A DNA stretch of 64,000 nt from Apostichopus japonicus (GCF_037975245.1 NC_092581.1:18932303-18996302), one strand, 5' to 3'; positions 10,851 through 25,325 are shown, numbered from the stretch's first letter. Notes: generated by a model from the sequence alone, not told the origin. Numbers and translations are program-made.

Positions 10851-13069
10851 AGTGTAATGAAGTACAATTCAACAATCTCTCACTTTACAGTCGTGTTAAT
10901 TACTTCATTGTTCAATTCCCTCCCTTATATTCTCTGAGGTGCTGTTTAGATTGAAAAGTTTATTTTTATCACATTCGTGGTTACCTTCGATTGAAATGGG
11001 TTCCTTATTACGGTTACTTCTGACGCCATAGCAAATAAATTTGTCTGTATAAGCCAGATATCAGTATAAAACAAAACTTAAAGGTAGTCAGTATAGGCCC
11101 CAAATTATAGCACGCTTATTGCTAGAAGTTTTCAATAAGTACTTTCCTGGAGGTCTTTGCTATCCAAATTGTTCTCAGACATTCTAAATGAACACACTAG
11201 ATGTTTGAATGTCCCAGTGAGTTAAAGGGGTGATCACACAAATTGCTAAAAAAAATTTGACCAAAGGTGACCATATTTGAAAATCAGGCACATTTGGGGC
11301 CAATACAGCATAGCTTTAGTTGCATGATTACGTTATGTGGTTGCATCATCTGGTCCCAATTCCAATGGACGCTGTACACTAAATATGATTTTTGCAATAT
11401 ATTATCAGTCGGAGACATCGGTAAAAAGTAGAAATGAATACAAGCGAAGCTAATATTTAGTGACAAAGCTGCCCCTGCACTCTTAACCACTGGTAACACT
11501 TACAGGGTCCCAATGTGGTCTGCTGGTCCATTTGCACATATATGACCCACTAGGCATGTGCTGCATTGATTTTGAAAGCCACCTGATTTTAAATGTGATG
11601 TCATGTGACAATGTTACGGTACGAATTCAGACTTTTTTCTTAACGATTCCCTACACAGTTATAAGGGTATACACGAAAGGTTATCTTTTTACCTAGAGTA
11701 ACGGCTGGCAATAAGAACCTCTGTTTGAAGAATAAAGGTATATTAGATAAATGTTTGTTGTAATATATTAAACAAAACATTAACAAATTCTCCCTTTTTC
11801 TCCCTCTCTCTCATTTAAGGTCTACTCAATATAGTTGTCTGTTTATGACTTTATTTTCGTTTCGGATTCACGCATCTTATTCATCTGAAAGAATGGGGAG
11901 CAGAATCACGTGACCAAATGCAGTATTGGTGAGTACTAATCCAACTCATTTTCAGTGTCACCATAGCAACTGTGTAGTCTGCTACTTAGACCTTGGGACG
12001 ATAATGCACTCTTTCCGATCACATGAGGCATATTGTTTTGGGGTATATCTGAAGGAAAAATGTATTCTCTAAGAACAAAGAAACTCATTTCCTTTCTGTA
12101 AGAAACAATAACATTTTCATATAAATATTTAAGAGTTGGTGATGTGGGTATATTTCGGCGGATAAAGTATAATAAATCATATCACTGAATATTCATCATG
12201 TGAGTGGAATGTGCTGCCTCTTAAGCATTGTCAAATGTCCAAATATTCAAATCTTTTCCTTTCGGTTTTAATTAAAACCCTAGTTGAAATGTCTAAAAAG
12301 AACCCCATACCCAACACCCCGGCCCTCACCCCGCAATTTCCCCCAAAGTATTTTAAGACACCCTTCCACAACTCCAGAACAGCTTTTTCTTCAACGAAGT
12401 TGTACCATCAAACCTCTTTATCATTATATCTAAGATGTAGACTATTTTTAACATTTTCATTTATAAGTAATAATAAAAATCAAACAAGGTTTCCACACGG
12501 TACCTGTAGTAAACCTTGCTAAGCAATGACATTCATGTTACATTTACGTGTGATTAGTTTATAAAGTCCGGCAATTTTAGAACAATTATTTAGCAATTTC
12601 TCAAACCAAGATCACAGTTAGTCATTTTCCTCGTAATTGTGTTGGTCGTCAAACGAAACAATAACAAGTTAATTAATAATATACTCTCTCTCTTAATTCC
12701 CATTTTCTCTCACAAATCATATTTCTTATTACAATTAATTACGTTTCACAATGCGAAATTTGGCAAATTTACGATATTTTCGACATTGGTTTTTTAGTAT
12801 CGTGAAACTCTAAAAAGAAAAATGTAACTTTACTGACACGGTGATGAGCTGCAATGTTATGGGATTTTGCCATCAAATAATAACGAAAATTGACTCGATC
12901 CATCGCAAAAAGTTCTTTAAAATCCCAAAAGGTTTTTATTCAAAAGGATCTTACGACGGAGATCCCATGGCTGTATGTTGCCTGATACTGAGTAAAATGC
13001 TTGGATTCAATGAGGCGAATTTCCATAGCAACTAAAAGTATAATTCTGTACCTGTTTTTGTATAGCGTT
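10851..13069. other. No gene seen
   Basis: AT-rich. A short segment before GTGAGT at 11929 (peptide WGAESRDQMQYW after tgaaag) is exon-like but only 37 bases, so it was not called. The forward frame 12841-13035 starts with ATGATG and has mixed composition but no recognised domain. Confidence 0.4.
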
Positions 13070-13350
13070 ATGTATCGCTGCATTAACAGTGTTGATGTTA
13101 AATAATTTTAACATTGATGCTGTTATAAACACAAAAAAATTGCTGTTATAGCAATTATCTTGCTGTTTAACAATGTTGCGGTCAATATTATTTGCAATGT
13201 TGCAGTTGTAAACACACTAGTTTTTGTTCTTGTTACTTCGACATTGCTGTTTTAACAGTTTTAGTGTTAACATTTCCTCACAAGTTTCGAGCTTCGGCCG
13301 TTCCAGTACATACACACACATACACACACACTGCAAACACACACATACAC
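13070..13350. repeat. Degenerate gttataacaatgttg-type repeat, then (CA)n
   Basis: From 13070 to 13275 motifs of the type attgctgtt, gttaacatt and caatgttgc recur irregularly, giving a very degenerate ~22-25-bp periodicity. From 13308 to 13350 there is an interrupted CA/TACA microsatellite. Confidence 0.45.
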
Positions 13351-16261
13351 AACTTCATCTCTCAAAACCCATTTTTAGTTTATGATCTGACGAGTATTCC
13401 TCAGAGGCCTTAATAATTTGAAATTGTTATTATGTCTTACTTCGTGACATTACCGAAAATTTCCTTACAGTTTTTGTTTTCTAGAATATTCCCCCTTTTT
13501 TTTATTGGTCACACATTCCGAGCTTGGACTATTTTTTTTTCAATGTTGTTGCCAAGTAACAATTCCTCTTCCGCATGTATATGTTGAACCACCAGAGTAC
13601 CTTCAAGAACTATTTTAAGTACCGCGGAAGAGGGAAGCCAACTTAATTTAAGTGGCTTTAAAAGGACTCTAAAACCGGTAAATCGAAACAACATTGTTCT
13701 ACTTGTATCATCTTAAAAATATTGACAGTATGTTTCACTTTCCACCGAGACAAGTGGCCAAGGAGGTTCTTTTTTTAGTCACTAAAGTGTTTTTTTAGTA
13801 ACTTTGTGGACTATTGTACTCGGGCAGTAGGCCCAGACAGTACGTCGATGGTAAGAGGTGCTCACGTTCGTGTGGGACTAGAAGTTAAGATATGTAAATA
13901 TTTACCAGTTACGTTGATTGGCAGGGAAATGAGATGTACATGAGAGCTTGCGGTTATGTTTATATCCTGAATAAGGTGTTATATATATATATATATACTC
14001 ACTGATGAAAATACCTGACAATGGCGAGGGGTGTAAGAATAGGCTGTAACTTATTTTGAACAATGGATTTAAATAATATATCACTCATAGTATAGGGACC
14101 TGTTTTTGTTTTGTTTTAACGCACTTGCTTGGTTGAATGAACTTCATATGAGAGTTGAATACAAGGTAAATTATTAATGTGTGAACGGACTGGTATCCAA
14201 TAGCCATAACTGGTGGGGCGGGGGGGGGGTGGGCAGAAAGAGGGCTCGGGAAGAGGGATGGGCGTGCTGGCCCAACTTGTGCGAGAAACCTAATTAATGT
14301 ACTATTTCATAAGATATCCCTTCTGGGCAATAAAGTACCCTGTTTTCAGTTTGTAATTAAAAACAGAGCCTTTGTTTAAAAATTAAATCAAATTGTAATT
14401 AACAAGCCCCATTTGTTGAACAACATTCAAACACTGGAATATGTGGTACATGGAATGAACAGAGGATCCAATCATAGACGGAGATATTTGACGTTATAGG
14501 CCTATTTGTGGTTTGCTTCCTGGCAAATTAAAATCACATGTTCCATCCCGCCCAACCCCTCAACCCAGAACCCCCCCCCCCACCGCCGCTCGAAGACTGC
14601 CCCACCCATTGCATTATCTTCCGTCGCAAATGGTAGAAAGGTAGTCCGACGAAATACATTAGGACATTAAAAACTGATATTAAATGTTATTGTGCGAAAT
14701 ACCATTATGAAGTCATTGTTGCAGTTCAGTTGTTCTCATTTATTTGTATTAAGAAAAGGGAATTAAGTTTTATTCTACTCATTTTTCGTTTGAGCTCCTT
14801 TGAAGCTGATAACTGTCCTAACCGGTATGTTATCAATGTGATCGTTTCATGGCTCGTTAATTAGCGAAGGAATGGCTTAATTTGACCATTTTCCATGCAA
14901 TTAACTTAATTTTTGGGATTTGTGAAATTGACAACTTACGCGTGCATATACGAAATGTATATATTATGAGAAATTCTTTTACAAAGTGGATCGTTAGCCG
15001 ATGAAAGTTAAGTAAGACCGACCATACCCGGAGAGAGAAAATTGAGTTTACAGTACCTTGACGCCATGGATGGGAGGGAGTTGGGTGTGTGTAGGAAAGA
15101 GGGGGCGGTGGAGATATGTTTGTTCAACTAGTCAGAGATTTAGGTCCCAGTCGGGTTAGTTAGAGGGTCAAAAGTCCCACCAATTCCTCCGTCCATCTAT
15201 TGTACACCTATTTTCACTTTTGGAATACGAAATGGACACTATTAAAACACACATGCACTTAATACATTACTCAACTCTATATTGCGTAAACTTAAAAGCA
15301 TGGATGCAATGTAGTAAGGCACGGTCGGAGGGGTACAGATGGGGGTTGGGTGTGTGAGGTTGAGGAACCACTGGCTCGACTTGCCTTAAAAGGTAACAAT
15401 ATGGGTGCGATAGGTGTCTTGATGAGATACAGGTATCACTCCGCACTTCAATAGCTTTTAGCCACAAAAAAAAACCTCACAATGATTGTCGATAAAATGT
15501 TTGTTTTGGGGTCATTATTCACCGAAGCTTTTTGTATTATTGAACAACGTGGTAACATCCAGCTTTATTATGAAAGAAAAGAAAACTTCAATATTTTGAC
15601 AAAAGTTAAGAGACTCAGTGACTATATCCAGGCGAAGTGTTTGGTAGAAGGATAATGAATGGGATCCCACTCATCACTGAAGCACCCTTCAACTAAGACC
15701 AGTTTAGCGAAATGTCAACTCGAAGCGCTTTCCTTAAATCAACACTCCCATATATTGACGTAAGCGCTTAAATTTGCTCTCTAAGGGAGATTTGATAAGT
15801 TGTTATTTTTGTCGTCTAAAACACTCTCTCACTCCCTGATTACACTTTATTTATAAATGCCCATAAAAAAGTTAGGATCTGTGAAAATCTTGGTAAAAAT
15901 CCCCTCCCCTGGGGATTATGTAATCACCTGTTCCCTATATATACCTCATCGTCCCATACCGTACCTCACCGCCCCCCTTTATCGATACTTTCGGTCGTTT
16001 TCCTATATCCTATACCTTCTCCACATTGATCCGTATGGATTACGTAAATAAACCGGGCGCCTTCCTCGCTGAAACACTTCAGTATGTAAACAAACGACAA
16101 TTGGATTTATAAGTATAGTATGAAGTAGTCTACCGTGGTAATCCGTAATTTATATACACTCATCATTGAAGGTTAGGATATTGCTAGCTTATATCGTGTC
16201 AATCACTATACAAAATTGCCTTATAACCGTGAAAGGTACCCTATAGTGAGTACACGAAAGA

Positions 16262-16262
<1 letters not shown>
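13351..16262. other. No gene seen
   Basis: AT-rich with G tracts near 14220 and 15090, a C tract near 14570 and a short (TA)n at 13980-13996. On the reverse strand a 42-base stretch ends at GTGAGT (13998-14003) and is open in all three frames, so it is uninformative. TAGGCCTA occurs at 14497. Confidence 0.45.
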
Positions 16263-16326
<64 letters not shown>

Positions 16327-16361
16327 ATATATACCTATATATACCTATATATATATATATA
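16263..16361. repeat. (TA)n array with atacctat variants
   Basis: Pure TA for about 60 bases, then three atacctat units and TA again. It is followed by a C homopolymer near 16494. Confidence 0.9.
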
Positions 16362-18441
16362 GTGAATATTTATAGTGATTGTCCATTTATAGTTATAGTG
16401 AATACTGGACAAACCCAAGGCTGGACTTATTAGGAAATTTTGAGATATTATCAGAAGGCAGAAGACAGATCTTCCACCCTCCCCCTTTAACCTCCCCCCC
16501 CCCCCACCCACCGCCCTCGCCACAAATTGCGGTGCAATTTGTTAGTCCTACACTAATTCCTTAATTTGGATTATGCTATATAGAACCGTAATCATTACTT
16601 TCGAAATATTAATATCAAATTAAGAAAACTGAAATATAATATTTAAAATTGAAAAGTGTCCTTTTTTCCCCCCTCCATTTATTGATGGAAAAGTGTCCTT
16701 TTGACAAAAAATAAAATTTTAATTTTAAGATGCTCTATTGTTGAGAAATTAGAAACACAAAAACATTCCACATACTTTAATTTATGGTACGATATTGCAG
16801 AGCTTGATAATTTTTCTCTGATATTTCGAGGTAATGTTGTGGTTTGCCCTCTCAACTCAAGTCAAATGTCTCACTGCCCCTCAAAGTTTGTGCCACCCCA
16901 ATCTCCCAGATTTAACCCTCTTCCGCCACTCCAGACCACTGAGATACCTCATATAACGTACAAGACCAATCCTAAAATATCATTTTGTAGATTATCAAAC
17001 TAAGGTATCCTTATCTTAATATTTCCAACTTCCGTACGGTCAATTTTGCATAGCATCGCTATACTAAATGTCGTCTGTGATGTCAAAAGCATTTTTGAAA
17101 GTATTCGCAAATGCATATAGGCCTACTTTAACAACACGTATGCCCTTTCTTAAAAACAAAAGAAACCAAAAATCTGACTCGAAATTTATTGATAAGCATC
17201 TGGACTCTTTTTTTTTTTCATTTCACTTTTGATATTTTATTTTTAGTATATATAGCCATCAGAAATTGATGGTATAATGTTCCTTTTCAGTCCATTCATC
17301 ATTGAGAATTTTTTGCAACTTCTTTTCACCTTCTGTTTCGTTCAAATATTAAGTAAAATGAGATAATGAACAATTATTTATTCATAAATAGAACTTTTAG
17401 ATGAATTTTCTCTTTAGTATATCACAACGTTTTCTTTGCATTTGTTAAAGTGCTTCTCAAGGTAAAGACTAATGTAATATGCCATGACCTAAAAGATCAG
17501 TCAAGTGTTCCGGGTCAAACCCTGTCAAAAAAGGCCTTTCAAATTTCTTCAGTTTTGTAAAACAGACGATAATTCCTCTTCTTCTTTTTCTTTTTCTTCT
17601 TCTTTTTTTGCTCTCCAGAAGTGGAACCTTTTTTTGAGACAAAATTATTCCATTTCTTGTGTTTTGAGTTGTTTCATTTTTTAATCTTTGTAAAGCAGCT
17701 CTTTTTATTTTATTTTGGCACTTCTTGTTTTGCGAAGTATCACAAACATTGCAATTGAAGGAATGTAGGCTTTATTTCCGTTTGATAGCAATTTTTTAAA
17801 CGACTTTTAAACAATTTTCTTTCATACTTTTTGTTTCGATCCATCGGATTCATTGTTTGCTCATTTTCCTAGAAAGGAGATTATCTTTCTTTTACTGGTA
17901 AAATTATTTTCCGGTCCATCAATTAAATTCAAAATTGTCTGTCAACCCACTTCAAACATATAATTTATTCATATCCGGTAAAGTTTTTGACGACTAACAA
18001 GATGTATAAAATTCTTAGTAATTCGTCGTCTGATCAAGAAAATCCAACAGAAAATAAGTTCATTGGAATGTTTCGTCCTAAACGAACGAACCATGAGTTC
18101 ATGTTCTATAGAGGGAAACATTAATATATAGCAGATGGAAAAACGACTGGTTTCAAAGACTATGACATGTTTGTTGTGTTTCTAATATTTCTAGTTAGGG
18201 TTTATTCAGTGTCGATGAAGTAGTTCCAGTATTGGTTGATGATAATATAATTTAAAAAAATGTAAAATCAAGTTTGGTCAAATAAGTTAATAACCTCGGT
18301 TCACCGTTATAAATATACCAAAAGATATCGACCTGGAAGAACAGTTTATTTTGACGACGTTAAACAGCCTCGTATTCATGAATGAGAAGCCTAACGGCCT
18401 ATTACTTACACTTCATGTAGGATGGCTATCAAATTTTATTT
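16362..18441. other. AT-rich and T-rich stretch, no gene seen
   Basis: The interval 17200-17960 is markedly T-rich (cttctttttcttttt tracts). The forward frame 16701-17003 (100 codons) is Pro- and Asn-containing with no recognisable domain and is treated as chance. TAGGCCTA occurs at 17118. Confidence 0.45.
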
Positions 18442-18700
18442 TGGCGGAGTGTATAGCCTAGTGGTTAACGCCGGCGTCTCCCAGTCATGAGATCCCCGGT
18501 TCGATTCCCCGCCGACAGCAATGTGTGTCGTCTGGCAAGGGTGTTGTTCAATAACAACTTCCCGACATGGACGTTAAATGGATGTGTGCCGAGAGATTGG
18601 CTTCGGTCAGCTTGCGAGTCTAAAAGCCTCCATGGCTTCTTTCGCGAGTTCCTGCTTGCGGGAAGATCACATATACATACATACATATTTACAGTGTTAG
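18442..18700 (+). mobile_element. tRNA-derived SINE, family A, copy 3
   Basis: A box tagcctagtgg (18454-18464) and B box ggttcgattcc (18498-18508) are the best preserved of the three family A copies. The body carries gttcaataacaactt, cttcggtcagctt and the 3' cctgcttgcggg before a (catacata)n tail. It differs from copies 1 and 2 by insertions in the body (cccgacatggacg, gtgtgccgagag), so it is probably a separate subfamily. Confidence 0.85.
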
Positions 18701-18728
18701 CTTATTTTAGATTTTTGTTTGTTTTACA

Positions 18729-18882
18729 ATCTGGAAGACCATTTCAGATTGGGAAAACCGTGGATTTCTCCTGGATGGAAACCCCGTCTTACTTTGGCCG
18801 GCCAGGGGTCGAACCCATGACCTCTCAGGTGATATAGGCTTCATTACTTATAATGCCTTTATCCACTCGACCATAGCACATA
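18729..18882 (-). mobile_element. tRNA-derived SINE, family B, copy 1
   Basis: On the reverse strand a Ser/Leu-like tRNA head (tggtcgagtggat, complement of 18861-18873) is followed by a B-box-like gggttcgacccc (complement of 18805-18816). A body then contains aaagtaagacggggtttcc and ccacggttttcccaatctga. The body matches a second copy at 57264-57400. This element faces the family A SINE just upstream, so the two tails meet near 18700-18730. Confidence 0.75.
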
Positions 18883-20294
18883 GCACCATAGCATAGGCTC
18901 GAGCAAAAAGTTGAATATTTTGCAGACGGTTAAAAATATAGTTGGCTAACTAGGATTGCAACAACTTTAAGAAATTACACGACAAGAGGCAATTAAATAT
19001 AATCACCGAAATTTGCTTTCGTCACAGCATGCCGTTAAAAGAATACATTATAAGAGGAGAACATGAAGATATACCGTAATTAGAACAGCTTTCTGACGTC
19101 ATATATTTTTACATGAGGAGGTTGGTGATTTCCCATCAATTTTGATGTATGTAATTGTGTTGATTGATTCTCTGTTCACTTTAAAAAAAAAATATATAAA
19201 AAATTTCTCTTTATGCTTTATAATTTAGTCTCAAAGCTATACAACTTGTAATTTCGAGGCAAAGTTCATTACATTCATGTTTTGTTCCCACAGAAATTCT
19301 CTAATTTGGGATTAAAACGATACTAATAAAATACTAAAATATGAAATATTTTAATAGCAGTATTTGTGCTAGTCCTCTTAATATAGATTAAGAGGTATCC
19401 GATTGTGCATGAAATTATTAAAATCATTCCCATTTCTTATTTTTGGTTTCTATTAACGATGACGCGAAGGTTCATATTGATTTTGTATTAGAAACATTTC
19501 TATGCATTGTACAGGATAATTAATTAATCACTTTGTAAATGGAGAGAATAAAGAATAAAGATTACCTCTCCCCACCTCCCCTTCCCTCTTCCCCTTCCTC
19601 TACCTCCCCTTTCTCTGTTTCCTTCACCCCCCCCCCCTGGGTCGTGGTCCTAAAGGTTTGCGGTATTACACCCCCATATGAACCAATCTGTTTCCTTAAC
19701 GCACCTCTTCAATAGAATGTTTTAATATGTAGATTTTAATTATTTAAATTCACATCTGTTTACAAGTGTATACAAGAACTCTTGAACAACCAACAGTGTC
19801 ATGAATCGAAACAAGTATTATAGACCCATTAGAAATCACCTTTTTCCACCTCCATGTGATTTTTGTGTGGATGGTCAATGTATCACTGATTTAGACAGCA
19901 AGCACCATTCTATTAATTGCAAATAGAACATTGTAAACCCTTGGTATATGGACCCATACAACTGCGGGCTCCAATCCACATATAGTAATTACATTGCACC
20001 TGTCATGACGAAGCTCGTAGTGTAGCATAGACGTACATGAAAAACGAATTGTCATCTCATGAAGATGAACATAGATGTTTCTGTACGTTGTCTTCCAATG
20101 TCATATAGGTCATTATTGGCTATGTGACAAAATGTTCATCTCGGTCTGGGTTTTGCTCTTTGTTGATATAACGAACGGAAGGACCTTAAGACAGAAACAA
20201 GAACAGAACAGAGAGAAAAGAGAAATAAATAAGTCAACAAGTAAAGTGTCTAACAAATGTAACTAGCTTTTCTTGACTCGAGGTCTCCGCCAAA
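18883..20294. other. No gene seen; pyrimidine tract at 19564-19637
   Basis: AT-rich. A CRE palindrome lies at 19094-19101. A ~75-base C/T-only stretch at 19564-19637 ends in a run of 11 C. The remainder shows no exon-like pattern. Confidence 0.5.
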
Positions 20295-20441
20295 TTAATC
20301 AGATAACATTTCACAAGGGTTCCTGATTTTGATTGAGCGTAACAAACTTAAGTGTTTCTTTTTCGTTCGCGAGGCGACTTTCCTTTTTTTCAACTCACCA
20401 GAGGATGCAACAGGAAATTTAACTTCTCTTCGAAGTGACAT
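20295..20441 (-). CDS. Small basic ORF, 48 aa, hypothetical
   Basis: An ATG with A at -3 (20441, reverse) opens a 48-codon frame ending at TAA (20295-20297). It begins MSLRREVKFPVASSG, continues with a very basic stretch containing KKRKV and RTKKK that resembles a nuclear localisation signal, and ends NPCEMLSD. A GTGAGT donor lies directly after the 14th codon and an in-frame G, so the segment could instead be a short first exon (MSLRREVKFPVASS). No homology is recognised. Length and isolation make chance quite possible. Confidence 0.15.
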   Translation of the reverse strand: MSLRREVKFPVASSGELKKRKVASRTKKKHLSLLRSIKIRNPCEMLSD

Positions 20442-20948
20442 GGTTTTCTCTTTGTCAAGGTAAATCAAATATGGCGCGAAAGTGCACTTAATTACATCTA
20501 TGCTACCACTTATCTGATGTAGATAGCAAAAGACGATGAGGTCCCTTGTATATCTAGAAGCATGGCGGTATTATTGAACCCCTTCCATTCTATAGTCTCA
20601 TTTATATAGACAGTGTTATATAAGCTTGCATGCATACATACACAAGCATGGTGAACTACGATATCTGTTAAATCAAAGACGTTCCTTTTGCTCTGCCAAA
20701 GGCGGGAATTGTACCAATACATAAAAACAAAAAACAAAACAAAAAATGATTGGGGACATTTGACACAGCTGACTGACAAGGAAATGACGATTGCTCAGGA
20801 ATGGAGGTAATATGCTGTCGATATACGTACAACTGGCTCACAATAGTGCTGTGTGAAACAGCGAGAGAAAATGTCAATTCTCAAACGAGATAATTAAGGA
20901 CGGCATGGGACACGATTCACCTCATAGATAAAAGGGTTGAATGAACCC

Positions 20949-21063
<115 letters not shown>

Positions 21064-23986
21064 TAGAGAAAACCAGAAAAATAAGATATGACTCATAATT
21101 GACAAATAAGGAGTAAAGTTTTATAATACATGAAAATATATATATATATTCTAAAAGAATGGAAATAGTAATAAAATGGCGGTCATCTGTCTATTTTTTT
21201 TTTTTTTTACTATACATGCATATTTGCACAAACGGCGTGGCCCATGTCTACGTTATTTATATAATTCGTACCGTGTATGTTGGATTTCGTATGCTTCTAT
21301 ATGTCAAGACTGTCCTACCGATTAGTCTCTGAATCATGCCAGAGTATAAAAAGGAAAAAAAGCACCAATACCTGATTCTAAAATTGCTCCCGTAGGCTAG
21401 CTTGTCATATTGCAAAGTTTATCTTGTATACGCTATTTACTGAATCGTTTTACTTTTGTACCCCACCCAAGTGCCTCTGAAGTACTTTTGAGAGAACTTC
21501 TTGCCTTTCTCGACTAGGCTCCAGGGATCAGTCGTTTTGAGAGACTGAAAAAATAATTTCATCAAATTGAATCTTGACCGTGACATACGTGCTGACCAGT
21601 GAACGAATTAAATAGCAAAAAAAAAAAAAAACGCCATACAGTGAACGGTTCATAATTGATTGTCATATAGAGACAAAAAGAAGAAAAAGGGTGGATATGT
21701 GTGTTAAAAGAACAAACTGGAATATCTAATTGATGTGTAGTGGTTTGCAGAATATAAAGCTCTGATGTGTGTTTGTGTATGTGTGTGTGTTACCTTCATC
21801 AAAATGTGTATCTTAAGAACTATTAGTTTGATAACCTGTATACAAACTGAAATAACAAAATTCACAACTAGGTTTGTGGAAACATATAACATCATAATGA
21901 AGTTGCTCAAAATTAATTAAAATAAACTTAAGACAGAACTACACTTGTAAACGTCCTTAATCTATACCGCCCTCTAAAATACATAAGACATTTTCATTTT
22001 TTTTATGATTTCGTTATTACTCCGTAGAAATTGTTACTTTTAGAACAAGTAATTAGCTAAGGTTCTTGTCAGTTTGTACACCAAACTGACGACCGTTTCC
22101 TCTTCCTTTTTCATGTCTTCTGATGTTCTCGTTTTTCTCGCGTGATCCAAGCAAATACAATTTCCGTCTGCTAATACCATCCTCAGGCTAGGACAAACTA
22201 ACGGGAAAGAAGAAACAGGAGAGAAAAAATAAAATACAGCAGAGCAAAAGACCGGCAGCACAGCCCAAAAATATCCCCCTAAAAATCTATTTTTCTATTT
22301 TTTTCCCTCACACCAAACGAGGGATTACAATTATTATATGAAACTTGGCTCTGGTATAAACAAAGAGTCAGTTTCTAAGCGATCGAAAAAAAATAGAGAC
22401 AGGAAAATTATGAAAATGATATACAGAAATATCTAAGGGATATTATTGATTTATTCGTGTATGATGGGGACAAAGTTAATTTTATCCTCCAGATAAAATA
22501 TCCAAGGAAAAAAACGAAAAATAAAAAAATAAATTCTAGATAGTAAACCAAAAATTGAAAAAGAATGATTCTGTTTGGTAAGAATTAGCCAAGGTCATTT
22601 CAGTAAGTAGTAACAGGTACATTTTGTGCAGCTGTTGCTTCTCCTTCCCAATAGTCTAACATATCTTATAATGACTACAAATGAAATAGAATCAGAACCA
22701 ATCAACTCTTGTCTGAGGGAAAATGTATGGGTCGATATGCATTAATAAAGTTGTTGCCATGGAGATGGGCTGCATTGGCGATGGGGGTGGGGTGGTGGTG
22801 GGTGGGGCGGGTGGGGTGGGGGAGATATGTAGCTGGGTGAGTGATGCGAAGAAGGGTCACATTTACTTTTGGTAGGGGAATTGTAAAATATAGCGGGCAA
22901 TTGAAGAATGTTGCAATTTGCAATGTTCAATATAATGCTTATATAAATACATATACCAAACATTTCTTCCGTACAATATCGTTGAATTATTATATCCCGC
23001 GGACACGTACCGCAGGGCTGCAAAATACTCCAGAAATGAAAATTCAGTCTTACATTTCTTACGTATAGTCAATAATTTCGTTACGAGGCAACTTTTCATA
23101 TAAATATTAATCATGTACAAAAGCCTGACTATGCTGGTTTGCATTCACATCTCACATCTCACATTCACATTTGGATGCACATTTTCATTCCCATTCCAAT
23201 ATTGATTTGAACTAAAACTTAACTAATCACGCTTATAGAATCGCATTGTTATGGGATTTTTAAGAAAAGGCCTAATCCAAATTCTGTAGAAATTTTTCGC
23301 AAAAATAAACGAAAAAGCTGTACTGTAGAAATGCACCTGTTAATATGTAGCCATCTCATCAACAAAAGACCAGCTGAAAGAAAGTTACTATACACACCTC
23401 GACACTATAGAAACAAAGAAACAAAAACCAACGAAATTTCATAAAAGTTTTGCGAAAAACATAATAAGTAACCCATCTGAACTGAGGTTATGATGTTTCT
23501 TAACCAGCATAAGGGATACGAAATAAAAATTTCATCATCAATACATACTCCAAAGAAAAAATAAGAAAACAAAAAAATAAGAGGGAAAGAAAGTAGTAAG
23601 GAAAAGCAAAGTAATGTACTCGAGGGAAAAGAAGGTCGCATCACTCACAGCCAAACGTAAAAACCAACGGCGATTTTTCTCATTTTCAAGGCCAGGACGG
23701 ATAAATGCTGCAAGCATATATTAACTCATTTATCATATAGCATCCACGGGCAAAAGTCATTAAAAAAACTTGCAAACTTGGCTGAAAATTACCCCCTTGG
23801 CAACCTCTATTTTTCAAAACGAAAGATCAGCCAGAAGAAATTGTCATGGTAGTAGTGTTGTGGTTATCCGTTATATCTTCAAGCTATATACGATTATTCT
23901 TGGTCCCAAGATTCTAATTGTCGGAGTTTGCGCAGTCAAGACAGAAACTTGTAAGAGTTTTGGATTTCAAATTGAGAAGAGAGAAA
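21064..23986. other. No gene seen
   Basis: AT-rich with an A run at 21618, GT repeats at 21768-21790 and a G-rich stretch at 22783-22825. Overlapping frames at 22702-23144 lie on both strands without recognisable content. Confidence 0.5.
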
Positions 23987-24186
23987 GACAGAGGGTTAGA
24001 GAGATCGAGAGAGAGACAGGGAGGGACAGTGGGAGGATGAGGTGGAGGTGGAGGTGGAGAAAGGGAGAGGTGTAGAGAGAGTAAGACAGGGGCAGGCGGA
24101 GAAAGGGACAGGTGCAGAGAGATATAGAGAGACAGGGGTGGAGACAGGGGGAGGTGGAGAATGGGAGAGGTGGAGTGAGAGGAAGA
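23987..24186 (+). repeat. Polypurine tract, about 200 bp
   Basis: Almost only A and G on this strand, made of degenerate ggagagg, gacaggg and gagagaga blocks. All frames on the opposite strand are Ser/Pro/Leu low complexity. Mirror-like purine tracts of this length can form triplex (H-DNA). That is general knowledge of such tracts and is not shown here. Confidence 0.85.
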
Positions 24187-25293
24187 GACGAACATATAGC
24201 AAAGTCTTTCAACTAAAAAAAAAACACGAGCTATCAAAAACTTAACAGAAAGAGGCTGTTTACTATAGGCCTACACATATAGGCCTACTTTGCTTGGTTA
24301 TATATGTTGGGAAATAAAATGTAACTTGAGAAATCATAATTTCGGACAATAATAGCTTTACAATTATAGACCAATGTATAAACTGAATATAGGAAGCGTA
24401 AAAATGGTAAACAATGAGATTTTTGTGCCACAGTTCATGTTAAAAAACAAATAACATTATACTATATTGTAATGTATAACAACTGAAAAACATCTTACAG
24501 TTCATATAAAGTCATGTTCATGGACATCATTTGTAAAAATATCAGTTTCGGATAATTTTCAGATAGTTTTTCTATATTGTCTGACAGGAATTCCAATTAC
24601 ATATTATTTCAATATGGATCTTTGCGATCGTTTCTCTCTTTGATATGAAAGGTCGTTGAACTTCTGAGTAGTCGAGAGATATCGTGATGTATTCTCTACT
24701 CCATCAAAGACGGGTCAAGCTAAAATACCCCAGTTTACAAATATGTACCTTAATATAAGGGTGTAGCTATATGAATTGACTAGATTGAGACGGTTAATCA
24801 ATTCTTATTCCCAATCACACGTTGTATACTTAAAAGTCTTTCTCACGCTTCTTTAAATATATCTCCATATAAGTAACCAATCATACCAATATAAAATATA
24901 ACTAAAACTGCAAATGTTCATCTTCCAATGCACCAGATTTATTCATGCAAGTGAACCCATTGATTTCGTAACAAACATTCTGAGATATTTCTTCCTCTGC
25001 GAAAAGGTTGTTGGTACTTACATTTTATTACATTAATGTCTTATCGCCCCGACTCATATATGTTAATAAGAATTTAAACTTGATGCAATTGTTGTAAAAT
25101 AGCATTGTGCAATAAACAGTTCGGTTCGGTTATTATTCACTTTAAAATAGATGAGACTTTCAATAGATATTCAGCATCTTGTTGTGACGTGAAAGCAACA
25201 AGTTAAAAATATATTTATGTCTTCCTCCCCGATCCGATCCTTATATGGTAATAAAGCTTAACGTGGTACAGCAACAAGTGATACAACTGTTGC
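24187..25293. other. AT-rich, no gene seen
   Basis: Two TAGGCCTA palindromes (24266 and 24280). No exon-like pattern noticed. Confidence 0.5.
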
Positions 25294-25325
25294 ATATATA
25301 TATTTCCCTCTCATTACGATTTCAA

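Noticed and set aside
11893-11928. 37-bp exon-like segment before GTGAGT
   Set aside because: Too short and the acceptor has a weak pyrimidine tract.
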